Of a DNA stretch of 17,307 nucleotides, positions 1 to 8,207 are shown in pieces (position 1 is the stretch's first letter; every line of letters starts with the position of its first letter). The notes under the pieces were generated by a model, which did no database searches, was not told the origin of the DNA, and worked only from the letters and a program-made list of their open reading frames with translations. The stretch is from NCBI GenBank assembly GCA_002371695.1, contig DFGG01000002.1, positions 1,541 through 18,847 on the forward strand, given 5' to 3'. The DNA comes from a bacterium UBA3756. Lineage in GTDB: Bacteria; Bacteroidota; Bacteroidia; Bacteroidales; Bacteroidaceae. A program made the translations under genes and the position numbers.

Positions 1-651
1 GTGACAGCTGCTGGCGATAAGGCCGAGAACTACGACTGGCAGGGTGTCATCTACGACGGTGGCACCAACATCATCGACGGCGAGCGCTGCATCCCCGATG
101 TCAAGCACTTGTATGGAGAAAACGTTACCTATTATAAAAACAGTAAGGATGAGGACTGTGTTCGCATCAAGCTTGACGAGGAAGTAGAGACTGGTAAGGT
201 GACCACTCACTCTGCCCAGATGGCTTTCCAGCAGGTACTGGCCTATGCCGGCGCATCGCTCTATCGTGACGGCGTGGATGCCCGCTATATGAAAGAAGCT
301 GCTGACGGTACAACGACATATATCGGTACGGCTGCGAAGACCGGTGACGGTAAGGCCATCTCTCACCTCCCCGGCATCATCGACTTCGTGAAGGATCAGG
401 GCGGATATGAGCTGGAGAGTGTCACTCGACCCGAAGGTTTCGATACCGACGGTGACGGCATGCCCGACGAATGGGAGAAGGCCAACGGCCTGGACCCCAA
501 CACTGACGACTCCGCTGAATACACGCTCGACAAGATTGGCTTCTATACCAATGTGGAAGTCTACTGCAACAGTCTCGTGGAGGAAATCATGAAGGGCGGC
601 AATAACTTTGCCGATAGTACGGTCGACGAATACTATCCCAAATCTAAGTAA
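1..651 (+). CDS. Pectate lyase, family PL1-like, C-terminal fragment (5' end outside window)
   Basis: The frame is open from the first base and ends with TAA at 649-651. The GTG at base 1 is most likely an internal valine codon, because the protein starts in the middle of a fold. The segment with H-S-A-Q, then L-A-Y-A-G-A-S and R-D-G-V-D-A-R (about residues 70-95) is the end of the lyase domain as seen in Bacteroides and Prevotella PL1 pectate lyases. It is followed by DTDGDGMPDEWE (residues 148-159), an acidic calcium-binding-type loop common near the C terminus of these enzymes. The catalytic centre lies upstream and cannot be inspected. The family cleaves de-esterified homogalacturonan by beta-elimination, needs calcium, and acts outside the cytoplasm. 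The methylesterase gene starts 34 bp downstream with no terminator between, so the two are probably co-transcribed and act in sequence on pectin. The protein ends in YYPKSK without the C-terminal tail seen on the methylesterase. The family call rests on recognition of the C-terminal portion only. Confidence 0.72.
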   Translation: MTAAGDKAENYDWQGVIYDGGTNIIDGERCIPDVKHLYGENVTYYKNSKDEDCVRIKLDEEVETGKVTTHSAQMAFQQVLAYAGASLYRDGVDARYMKEAADGTTTYIGTAAKTGDGKAISHLPGIIDFVKDQGGYELESVTRPEGFDTDGDGMPDEWEKANGLDPNTDDSAEYTLDKIGFYTNVEVYCNSLVEEIMKGGNNFADSTVDEYYPKSK

Positions 652-685
652 TATAATCAACATCTATTCTTAAACAAAAATCATT

Positions 686-3600
686 ATGGTAAAACAATTA
701 AAAAGACTCGGCACGCTGTGCCTGATGCTGTTGCTCTCGGCTGTTAGCCAGGCGGCAGACTTCAAGGACTTCAGTGTCATCGTCAACAACCAGGAAGGAA
801 CGCTGTTGACAAGTGAAGAACAAAAGCAAGGTACAGAGGTCAGCTTCGGCGTGGCCGTGGCCGACGACGGCACGGTGAGCCGCGTGGCCGCCGACGACGC
901 CAGCGCCGTGGCCACCATCAGTGGCAAGTACCACAGTGAGCACGGCTGCACTGCCCTGAAGGTGGTGGTGCCCGTCAGCGGCAGTGTGGACATCACCGTG
1001 GGACAGTGTACCTACAGCAAGAAAGCCATCGTCGTGACCGACGCCGAGGGCAAGGAGGTGGCCACCGTGACACCCGAAGCCCCTGCCTGCTGGAAGAACG
1101 ACCCCAAGAACGTCAATGTGATCCGCTACAACGGCGAGGCCACCACGCTCACCATCACCGGCATGGACTACTGCCCCTACGTGGCCGTGAGCAAGGTGCC
1201 CGAGAAGCAGCTTGCCACCCTCGACAAGGAGCCTGCAACGGCGACCTTCGCCTTCAACCTGGGCACCGAGGAGCAGAAGGCTGAGTTCAGCAACGCCTAC
1301 TTCATCACCAGCAAGGTGACCTACGGCGACAACCTGACGCTCTTCGGCAAGAACACCGTGGCCGGCGTAGACCAGACGCAGTTCATGCCCCTCACCCAGC
1401 AGAACGAGAGCGAGGGCGGCACCGCTGCCGATGAGAGCAATGCCATCCGCTTCCTCATCCAGCCCAACTACGGCCTGACATTCACCCCGACCAAGGTGTC
1501 GCTCAAGACCAGCCGCTTCGGCACCGACAACGGACTCCTCGACATCGCATGGGAGAACCCCGACAAGACCACGGTGCTGTTGGAGCAGGGTGTGAAGCCC
1601 GCTCGTAACAATGGCAGCCCCAACATTTCCGAGCTGGCATACGACATCGTGGGAGCAACTCCCGCTGAGGGCACTTGCGGCCTGCTCGTCAACCTCTACC
1701 ACCTGCAGAACGGCAAGCAGATAGGTTTTGCCGACATCGTCATTGAGGGTACACTGAGTGGTACAGAGAAAGAAGTTCCTGTACTGGCTACCGTTACCAT
1801 CAACGGCCAAGAGTTCACCGCTGCCGCACTCTTCGACGATGCCTATGAGGTGGAATACGAGCTTTCAAAGAAGGTCGCCATGATCAGCGACAAGAACCCC
1901 GTCACGGCCACTGCCAAGAAGGGTGAGGTAGGCACTATCACCTACGAGGGCGATGAGACCAAGTGCAAGGTGACCATCCCCATGACCTACGGCGAGACAG
2001 CCGTGGAGTATGTGCTGAACATCGTGCAGAAGCCCGACTTCAAACTGACCTATATCGACACCGACAAGAGCACCGTCCTCGGCGAGTTCATCCGTGAAAA
2101 GGACGAGAAGATTGGTGCCTTCGACATCGACTATGCCACCGCCACCGCCCAGGAGGGCACGAAGGTGCGCGGCTGGTTCCTCAAGACTGCCGGCGGCGAG
2201 AAGTACACCGCCGAGACCGTCGTCACCGGCGACATCAGCCTCTACGCCGTGGCCACGGAGATAGAGACGGCCAGCAAGTCGGACAAATATAACTTCGACC
2301 TGACCGACAAGCTCTTCGACGCTGCCGATCACGAGGCATTCACTCCCACCGACGAAGGCTTCTACTGGCACGACGCCCAGCACGGCTGGGCCTTCAAGAC
2401 GGGCAATAAGATCGACCTGCTCGTAGGCCCTAAGGCCACCGTCTCTGTGACCCTCTGCCGCTACGGCGCTGCCGAAGACATCACCATCACCGATGCCAGC
2501 GGCAAGGAGATCGGCAAGATTGCCGGCAAGAACAACGACAACGTCGACGGTGAGATCGTCGCCTTCAACTACGAGGGCGAGGGCGGCGTCATCACGCTCA
2601 ACCTGAACACCAGCGGCGAGATGTATATCCACGGCGTGAAGATCGTGAACACCGCCGAGGCCAAGTTCGAGCAGCAGGGCAGCTGGTACTTCGTCAAGCC
2701 CGGCGATGCCAAGAGCCTCATCGAGGTGCTCGAGATTGTCAACGGAGCCAATGCCAGCAAGGATGCAGAGCGCTCCTTCATCTACGTGCCCGACGGCATC
2801 TACGACCTGAACGAGACCGTCAAGACCGCCATCAGCGGACACAACATCTCCATCATCGGACAGTCGATGGACAAGACCATCATCAAGACTGCTCCGGACA
2901 AGAGCATTGAGGGCCTTGGCTCTGCAGATATGTTCAGTGCCAGCGGTACCAACCTCTACATGCAGGACATCACGCTGCAGAACGCACTCGATTACTATGG
3001 TGCTCTCGGTGGCGGACAGGTGGGCGGACGTGCTGCCGTCATCCAGGACCGCGGCGACCGCACCATCTTTAAGAATGTGCGCATGCTCTCCTATCAGGAT
3101 ACATACTACAGCTCTAACGACGCTATGCAGTCATACTTCGAGAACTGTGACGTACACGGAACCGTAGACTTCATCTGCGGTGGCGGCGACGTACGCTTCC
3201 AGAACTGCACCATCTCACTCGAGCCCCGCAACACCAATGGCACCGGCGGTCGCACAGTGGTGGCTCCGCGTGGCACGGTGAAGTTCGGCTACGTGTTCGA
3301 CGGCTGTAAGGTGGTCGACCTCGCCGAAGGCAAGGGCGACTGGAACCTCGGCCGCACCTGGAACAACGACCCCATCACCGTCTACCTGAACACCACGCTC
3401 GACGAGAACGCCCAGAAGACGCTCGTGGCCAGCCGCTGGACGCAGAAGGGCATGAACTCGAAGGATCCCGTCGTATTCGGTGAGTTCAACACGATGGACG
3501 CTGCCGGCAACAACATCACGCCGGAGAGCAACGTCATCAAGTCGTATGGCGGCGACTTCCAGACCATCTTCACTGCCGAGCAGGCCGACGACTATAGCTA

Positions 3601-4462
3601 CCAGAAGATGTTCTCTGCCAATGCTGAGAAGGCTTGGAATCCCGCAGCCCTCACCATGCAGTCTGTTGCCCCCGCCAACCTGAAGCTCGACGGCAACACC
3701 CTCACGTGGACACCTGCCAACGACGGCACTGAGTGCTGGGCAGTATTCCAGGACGGCCAGTTGCTGGGCATCACCGACAGCCCGAGCTACGACGTTGAAA
3801 ATGCAGCAGGCATGTTTGAGGTCCGCGGTGCCAACAAGATGGGTGGTCTCGGCGAGGCAGCTGTCACCACTACCGTTGCTATTTCCAATGCCGGCTATGC
3901 CACCTTCTACGACTCAGAAAACAACTATCAGTTGCCCAGCGGTCTGAAGGCATACGTTGTTACCGATGGCAACACCAGCGAACTCACATACAAGGAAATG
4001 GATGTCATCCCCGCCGGTACAGCCGTCATGCTCGAAGCTGTCAACAAGGCTGCCGGCAGCTATGAGTTGATACCTATCGATGTCGCTGTCAACTATGCCG
4101 GTCCAAACCTCCTCAAGGGCAGCGATGTGGCTACCACCACGACAGGCGACATAGCAACCAACCTGTACTACAAGCTCGCCTACGGCCACTCCGGCACAGC
4201 ACAGGCCAACGCCTTCGGTTGGTATTGGGGTGCAGAGGATGGTGCCGCTTTCGAGATTGAAGCCCACCGTGCATGGCTTGCTATCCCTGTACTTCTCGCT
4301 TCCACACGTGGATATATCGTAGGCAATGGCACTACGGCCATCACCACCAAGGTTGCAGAAAGTCAGGAAGAGGCAGAGTACTACAACCTGCAGGGCCAGC
4401 GTGTAGCCGCTCCCACTAAGGGCCTGTACATCAAGAATAATAAAAAAGTTATCATTAAATAA
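686..4462 (+). CDS. Large multidomain pectin methylesterase (CE8 pectinesterase), secreted
   Basis: The 1258-residue protein is predicted to hydrolyse methyl esters of homogalacturonan outside the cytoplasm. A signal peptide (residues 1 to about 24, ending SAVSQA) leads into a beta-sandwich-like region. Around residues 450-525 is a segment like the Listeria-Bacteroides repeat, then a second beta-sandwich (about 530-660). The CE8 beta-helix runs from about 665 to 990. Its active-site motifs are visible: QDTYY with Q804 and D805, GTVDFICGG with D828, and LGRTW with R890, matching the family's QDTL, DFIFG and LGRPW. A typical CE8 enzyme is only about 300-400 residues, so most of this protein is accessory. 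After the catalytic part come a fibronectin-III-like segment (about 990-1060), a domain containing AGYATFY and IPAGTAVML, and a C-terminal tail of about 28 residues (YNLQGQRV ... KKVIIK) resembling short export or sorting tails of Prevotella. At the usual QAVAL motif the sequence reads GRAAVIQ, with Arg where the conserved Gln is expected. The start at 686 is the first ATG and gives a complete signal peptide. Confidence 0.9.
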   Translation: MVKQLKRLGTLCLMLLLSAVSQAADFKDFSVIVNNQEGTLLTSEEQKQGTEVSFGVAVADDGTVSRVAADDASAVATISGKYHSEHGCTALKVVVPVSGSVDITVGQCTYSKKAIVVTDAEGKEVATVTPEAPACWKNDPKNVNVIRYNGEATTLTITGMDYCPYVAVSKVPEKQLATLDKEPATATFAFNLGTEEQKAEFSNAYFITSKVTYGDNLTLFGKNTVAGVDQTQFMPLTQQNESEGGTAADESNAIRFLIQPNYGLTFTPTKVSLKTSRFGTDNGLLDIAWENPDKTTVLLEQGVKPARNNGSPNISELAYDIVGATPAEGTCGLLVNLYHLQNGKQIGFADIVIEGTLSGTEKEVPVLATVTINGQEFTAAALFDDAYEVEYELSKKVAMISDKNPVTATAKKGEVGTITYEGDETKCKVTIPMTYGETAVEYVLNIVQKPDFKLTYIDTDKSTVLGEFIREKDEKIGAFDIDYATATAQEGTKVRGWFLKTAGGEKYTAETVVTGDISLYAVATEIETASKSDKYNFDLTDKLFDAADHEAFTPTDEGFYWHDAQHGWAFKTGNKIDLLVGPKATVSVTLCRYGAAEDITITDASGKEIGKIAGKNNDNVDGEIVAFNYEGEGGVITLNLNTSGEMYIHGVKIVNTAEAKFEQQGSWYFVKPGDAKSLIEVLEIVNGANASKDAERSFIYVPDGIYDLNETVKTAISGHNISIIGQSMDKTIIKTAPDKSIEGLGSADMFSASGTNLYMQDITLQNALDYYGALGGGQVGGRAAVIQDRGDRTIFKNVRMLSYQDTYYSSNDAMQSYFENCDVHGTVDFICGGGDVRFQNCTISLEPRNTNGTGGRTVVAPRGTVKFGYVFDGCKVVDLAEGKGDWNLGRTWNNDPITVYLNTTLDENAQKTLVASRWTQKGMNSKDPVVFGEFNTMDAAGNNITPESNVIKSYGGDFQTIFTAEQADDYSYQKMFSANAEKAWNPAALTMQSVAPANLKLDGNTLTWTPANDGTECWAVFQDGQLLGITDSPSYDVENAAGMFEVRGANKMGGLGEAAVTTTVAISNAGYATFYDSENNYQLPSGLKAYVVTDGNTSELTYKEMDVIPAGTAVMLEAVNKAAGSYELIPIDVAVNYAGPNLLKGSDVATTTTGDIATNLYYKLAYGHSGTAQANAFGWYWGAEDGAAFEIEAHRAWLAIPVLLASTRGYIVGNGTTAITTKVAESQEEAEYYNLQGQRVAAPTKGLYIKNNKKVIIK

Positions 4463-4473
4463 ATAGTTCTATC

Positions 4474-4632
4474 ATGAAGAAAATGAAATTCATTTTATGC
4501 ATTGCCATTGCCTCACTGGCACTGGCAGCATGTAGCAAGGAAGACAATCCTATTGACTCAGGAGCAAACGTCAATCTTGACGATCCTCAGGAGCAGGTAA
4601 CCGACCAGCCTGCCAATGCTCCCGAGCGATAA
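4474..4632 (+). CDS. Small lipoprotein of 52 residues, unknown function
   Basis: A short reading frame starts 11 bp after the methylesterase stop and encodes 52 residues. It begins MKKMKFILCIAIASL and continues to LALAAC, giving a clear lipobox (L-A-A-C) with the lipidated cysteine at residue 20. The next residues are S-K-E-D-N. A lysine followed by two acidic residues just after the cysteine resembles the lipoprotein export signal described in Bacteroidota, so surface exposure is possible. The mature part is only about 33 residues, acidic and rich in Asp, Gln and Pro, with no recognisable domain. It lies between the esterase and a strong terminator, so it is probably the last gene of the pectin-enzyme transcript. 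I do not recognise a family. It could be a real short lipoprotein or the remaining N terminus of a larger one that was deleted. The complete lipobox and the position before a terminator favour a real gene. Confidence 0.72.
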   Translation: MKKMKFILCIAIASLALAACSKEDNPIDSGANVNLDDPQEQVTDQPANAPER

Positions 4633-4659
4633 TCTCTCGATGCTTACTATCTATAATCA

Positions 4660-4686
4660 GGGTGTGCCTCCGGGCACACCCTTTTT
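4660..4686 (+). terminator. Intrinsic terminator closing the pectinesterase transcript
   Basis: A perfect 9-bp stem (GGGTGTGCC at 4660-4668 with GGCACACCC at 4673-4681) closes on a TCCG loop and is followed by TTTTT (4682-4686). The loop with its C-G closing pair is a cUNCGg tetraloop, which is exceptionally stable in RNA. It lies 28 bp after the stop of the small lipoprotein and separates the enzyme genes from the susC promoter region. Confidence 0.9.
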
Positions 4687-4767
4687 CTATATTGTAGTTT
4701 TAACACTCAATCAAACGTTTACGTATAATTTTATATCAAATTTTAGGGTTCTTTTATCAAAACACAC

Positions 4768-4776
4768 TAATTTTGC
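4768..4776 (+). promoter_or_regulatory. Candidate distal promoter -7 element upstream of susC
   Basis: TAATTTTGC matches the Bacteroidota -7 consensus TAnnTTTG followed by C. No clean -33 TTTG is present at the usual distance; only T-rich sequence is found near 4741-4757. If used, the leader before susC would be about 140 nt. It lies in an AT-rich intergenic stretch (4687-4920) that also holds the 8-bp palindrome AAACGTTT at 4713-4720. Confidence 0.35.
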
Positions 4777-4853
4777 ATCGTAAACGGCATCCGAGGTGTG
4801 TTAATTTTACTTATAATTCTTAAAATCTTAACGGTTTTTAGCAGGATTATTAG

Positions 4854-4862
4854 TATCTTTGC
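4854..4862 (+). promoter_or_regulatory. Candidate proximal promoter -7 element for the susC operon
   Basis: TATCTTTGC matches the Bacteroidota TAnnTTTG element. A T-run at 4835-4839 is the nearest -33-like sequence but lacks the G and sits somewhat close. Transcription from here would leave about 50 nt before the susC ATG at 4921, a normal leader length. This is the better placed of the two candidates in this intergenic region. Confidence 0.5.
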
Positions 4863-4920
4863 AACCTAAAGTGCAAACTACGGATTACAAATCTTAATTA
4901 ATAACTAATAATAACTAAGT

Positions 4921-7900
4921 ATGCAAGGTAATTTGAAAACGTTCCGCATCGCGCTGATGCTGGTGCTAAGCCTGATTGTAGGCACGGTATCGGCACAGAC
5001 GGTCAACGGAAATGTGGTCGATGAAACGGGCGAGCCCGTCATCGGCGCTACTGTGATGGAGAAAGGTACCAAGAATGCCACAGTGACGGACTTCGACGGT
5101 AACTTCACCATCAAGATGCAGGGCGGCAAGGTCCTCACGATTTCATACATCGGTATGCAGTCGCAGGATGTCAATGTCGCTGGTAAGACATCGGTCAACG
5201 TCGTCATGAAGGAAGACGCAACAACCCTTCAGGACGTGGTGGTCGTAGGTTATGGTACCATGAAGAAGCAGGACCTCACCGGTTCGGTATCTTCAGTGAA
5301 CACTGAGCAGCTGAATGCCAAGGGTGCTCCCTCTGTGCTGGGTAACCTGCAGGGTAGCAACCCTGGTGTGAACATCACCCAGTCATCAGGTCGTGGCGGC
5401 AGCTACAGCATCGAGATCCGCGGTAAGTCGTCCATCAACTCTAAGACCAACCCGCTCTACGTGGTCGACGGTGTGATGTGTGATGATATCGACTGGCTTA
5501 ACCCCCAGGACATCGAGCGTATCGACGTGCTGAAGGATGCCTCTTCTACCGCCATCTATGGTTCGCGTGCTACAGCTGGTGTAGTGATGGTGACCACTAA
5601 GGGTGGTACGACCGTCAAGCGCGACCAGAAGCCCACTATCAGTTACGACGGATACTATGGGTGGTCTAAGAAGGTACGCATGCCAGACTTCATGGACGGA
5701 CAGTCGTTCTATAACTACCGTTTCATGAAATTCCTCGGCTATGCTGGCAGATATGCTATTACTCCCGCAGCGAATTCTGTTTACCAGATTAGTACAGTTT
5801 TCGAACAAGCTCTTTTACGAGAGAATGTAGGATCAGGAAACTACAAGATGAAGGAGATGCTGGCCAGCGGCAACACTTACAACTGGCCTGACCTAGTGAC
5901 CCAGAACGGTAGTCAGCAGAACCACTACCTCGCAGTGAGCGGTGGCGGCGAAAGCATCAACTACCATTTTGGTGTTGGTTATAATGGCGAAAAGGGTATC
6001 TATCAGGGCGATAAGCAGGACCGCATCAACTTCAAGGGTAGCGTGGATGCCAAAATCAATAAGGTGATTAGCGCAGGATTCAGTGTCAATGGTGCAAGAA
6101 CCCTCAACGAATATGCCAACGATAACGCCATCCAGCATGCCTACCGCATGAACCCCTATATGACACCGTATAATGCTGAGGGCGTGCTCAACGAGAAGCC
6201 AGGTAACTATCAGGCACTTGGAACGACCTCTTCTTATCAGTTCTCTGACCAGGCCAACCCCCTGCTCATCATGATGAACACCAAGAAGGAGCGTGAGACA
6301 TGGCGCGTATTAGGAAACTTCTATGTAAAATTCGACATCATCAAAGGTCTGGATTTCAAGACCACCTTCTCACCAAGCTACAGCAACTATCGTAATGGTT
6401 ACTTCGAGGGCATCAGGAATCCTGAAACAGGCAACTTCTATGATTCCAGTCTTGAGAAAACAGGTGCTGAGCTGACACATCACCGCAGTTTCTCTTGGAC
6501 TTGGGATAACATCATCAACTACAATACGACAATTGCTGAGGATCACAGCCTCAGTCTGATGGGATTGTTATCTTCAGAAGCGTCCAACACTGAGAATACT
6601 TTCTGGGCTGCTAATGGTGTGTTGGACGGCACTGAGTGGTGGAACATGGCTACAGGTACGTTTAACGCAACCGAATCATCTACCTCTTACACTGAGAACA
6701 GCATGATTTCATACGCTTTCCGTGTGAACTACGGTTACAAGAGCAGATATCTGTTGACCGCTACTGTTCGTCGTGACGGCAGTTCAAAGTTCACTAAGGA
6801 AAACCGCTGGGGTACCTTCCCCTCTGTGGCCCTCGCATGGCGTATCACAGAAGAGCCGTTCATGCAGAAAGTTAGCTGGCTGAACAACTTAAAGCTCCGC
6901 CTCTCGTATGGTGTGACTGGTAACAACACAGGTATCGGAAACTTTGATACTCAACAGACCTTGTCTGACCCCATTTACTATCCGTTCGGTGACAAATACG
7001 TTACTGGCTATTCTGCATCCAAAATCGTTAACAGAGACCTGAAATGGGAAACCTCTACTGAGTACAATGCCGGTATCGATTTTGGATTCCTCGGTGGTCG
7101 TATCAATGGTAGCATCGACATCTATCAGAAGACCTCTAAGGATCTGCTCTTCCAGGTCCCTCTTCCCTTGGAGTCTGGAGGTGGAACAATGGTGACAAAC
7201 ATTGGCTCTGTACGCAATAGAGGTATCGAGATTGCCTTGACCACGGTTAATGTGGAGACTAAAGACTGGCATTGGGAGACAGTGTTCACTTTCGCAGCCA
7301 ACAACAACAAGGTTCGTGAAATCAATGGTACAGGTGATCGCGTACTCAATGGTACAAACCCGTTAAACAACTGGTTCATCGGTTATTCCGTCAACAACAC
7401 TTACGCTTACGAATGGGGTGGCATCGTTTCTGACCGCGACATGACAGTTCCTGACAATCTTGCAGCCAAGAACGCAGGTCTGACACCGGGTTCAACCATG
7501 AAGGAGTACGACTATTTCTACAAGGTTTACGGTCTGACCGAAGGTCAGCCTTGGGTTGTTGACCAGAATGGTGATGGTAAGATTGAGTCAAGCGACGATC
7601 GCATCATCCAAAGTATGGATCCGAAGTGGACTGGCAGCTTCACCTCAAACCTGAGTTGGAAGAACTGGGACTTCTCGTTCTCACTCTATGCCAAGGTGGG
7701 CTACAAGGTTTACTCCAACTTCCTCACCAGCGACATCCTCGGTCTGAACGACCGTGGCCGCCAGAAACTAGATATGGACTGGTACATACCTGCAGGAACT
7801 CTGATTGATGCAGATGGTATAAATGCAGATGGTACATACATCAACCCGAAGTATCAGGAAGTAACGCATTACGGCGACTATCCCTTCCCCAATAATGGTG

Positions 7901-8184
7901 GTTCAAACAGCGGCGTTGGCCTCCACAAGGACTATTGGGATCAGGCAAAAGGTATCTCAAATGCTTCCTTCCTGAAGGTAAAGAACATCACACTGGGCTA
8001 TACCTTCCCCAAAACTTGGATTAACAAGTTCGGATGCAAGCACCTCCGTCTCTATGCTACAGTTACCAACCCGTTCGTCATCACCAAGTACAAGGGCTTC
8101 GATCCTGAGTGGGCCAACGCCGGTGTAAAGCAGGACGGTCCGAGCACAATCAACTATCAGATAGGTGCCAGCATTAAGTTTTAA
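4921..8184 (+). CDS. susC: SusC/RagA-family TonB-dependent outer-membrane transporter
   Basis: The 1087-residue protein is predicted to form the outer-membrane barrel that imports oligosaccharides using TonB energy, capped by the SusD partner. A signal peptide ends around TVSA (residues 22-25). A carboxypeptidase-regulatory-like domain follows (about 27-110; VNGNVVDETGEPVIGATV, then the DFDGNF turn). The SusC signature LQDVVVVGYG then leads into the plug, with YSIEIRG (about 160-166), PLYVVDG and IYGSRA (about 211-216). The rest is beta-barrel, ending in a terminal phenylalanine typical of outer-membrane proteins. DQNGDGKI (from residue 881) is a calcium-loop-like segment commonly seen in SusC proteins. 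The length is normal for the family. The ATG at 4921 is preceded closely by an in-frame-independent TAA and gives an intact signal peptide, without a Shine-Dalgarno sequence, as is usual in this phylum. Upstream pectin genes suggest a pectin-derived substrate; this is inferred from context, not from residues. Confidence 0.96.
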   Translation: MQGNLKTFRIALMLVLSLIVGTVSAQTVNGNVVDETGEPVIGATVMEKGTKNATVTDFDGNFTIKMQGGKVLTISYIGMQSQDVNVAGKTSVNVVMKEDATTLQDVVVVGYGTMKKQDLTGSVSSVNTEQLNAKGAPSVLGNLQGSNPGVNITQSSGRGGSYSIEIRGKSSINSKTNPLYVVDGVMCDDIDWLNPQDIERIDVLKDASSTAIYGSRATAGVVMVTTKGGTTVKRDQKPTISYDGYYGWSKKVRMPDFMDGQSFYNYRFMKFLGYAGRYAITPAANSVYQISTVFEQALLRENVGSGNYKMKEMLASGNTYNWPDLVTQNGSQQNHYLAVSGGGESINYHFGVGYNGEKGIYQGDKQDRINFKGSVDAKINKVISAGFSVNGARTLNEYANDNAIQHAYRMNPYMTPYNAEGVLNEKPGNYQALGTTSSYQFSDQANPLLIMMNTKKERETWRVLGNFYVKFDIIKGLDFKTTFSPSYSNYRNGYFEGIRNPETGNFYDSSLEKTGAELTHHRSFSWTWDNIINYNTTIAEDHSLSLMGLLSSEASNTENTFWAANGVLDGTEWWNMATGTFNATESSTSYTENSMISYAFRVNYGYKSRYLLTATVRRDGSSKFTKENRWGTFPSVALAWRITEEPFMQKVSWLNNLKLRLSYGVTGNNTGIGNFDTQQTLSDPIYYPFGDKYVTGYSASKIVNRDLKWETSTEYNAGIDFGFLGGRINGSIDIYQKTSKDLLFQVPLPLESGGGTMVTNIGSVRNRGIEIALTTVNVETKDWHWETVFTFAANNNKVREINGTGDRVLNGTNPLNNWFIGYSVNNTYAYEWGGIVSDRDMTVPDNLAAKNAGLTPGSTMKEYDYFYKVYGLTEGQPWVVDQNGDGKIESSDDRIIQSMDPKWTGSFTSNLSWKNWDFSFSLYAKVGYKVYSNFLTSDILGLNDRGRQKLDMDWYIPAGTLIDADGINADGTYINPKYQEVTHYGDYPFPNNGGSNSGVGLHKDYWDQAKGISNASFLKVKNITLGYTFPKTWINKFGCKHLRLYATVTNPFVITKYKGFDPEWANAGVKQDGPSTINYQIGASIKF

Positions 8185-8207
8185 TTGAGAATTGATAATT
8201 GACAATT
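8183..8207 (+). repeat. Heptamer tandem repeat AATTGAN filling the susC-susD junction
   Basis: Three 7-bp units (AATTGAG, AATTGAT, AATTGAC) and a partial AATT run without a gap from inside the susC stop codon to the base before the susD ATG at 8208. The last unit and a half form an 11-bp palindrome, AATTG-A-CAATT (8197-8207). The repeat occupies the whole ribosome-binding region of susD. Confidence 0.8.

Noticed and set aside
1..3. GTG at the first base as the true start of the pectate lyase fragment
   Set aside because: The encoded protein has no signal peptide and begins inside the enzyme fold, so the gene almost certainly begins upstream of the window.
698..1810. Long antisense reading frame of 370 codons opposite the methylesterase gene
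   Set aside because: It lies opposite a strongly G/C-ending codon stretch of a real gene, which removes stop codons from the antisense frame. The product is low-complexity, rich in Gly, Ala, Val and His, with no domain.
1865..2842. Second long antisense frame of 325 codons in the same gene
   Set aside because: It has the same cause: codon bias of the sense gene. No start context and no recognisable motif.
8199..8207. TTG start adding three residues to SusD
   Set aside because: It lies within the heptamer repeat. The ATG at 8208 gives a normal lipoprotein signal peptide.
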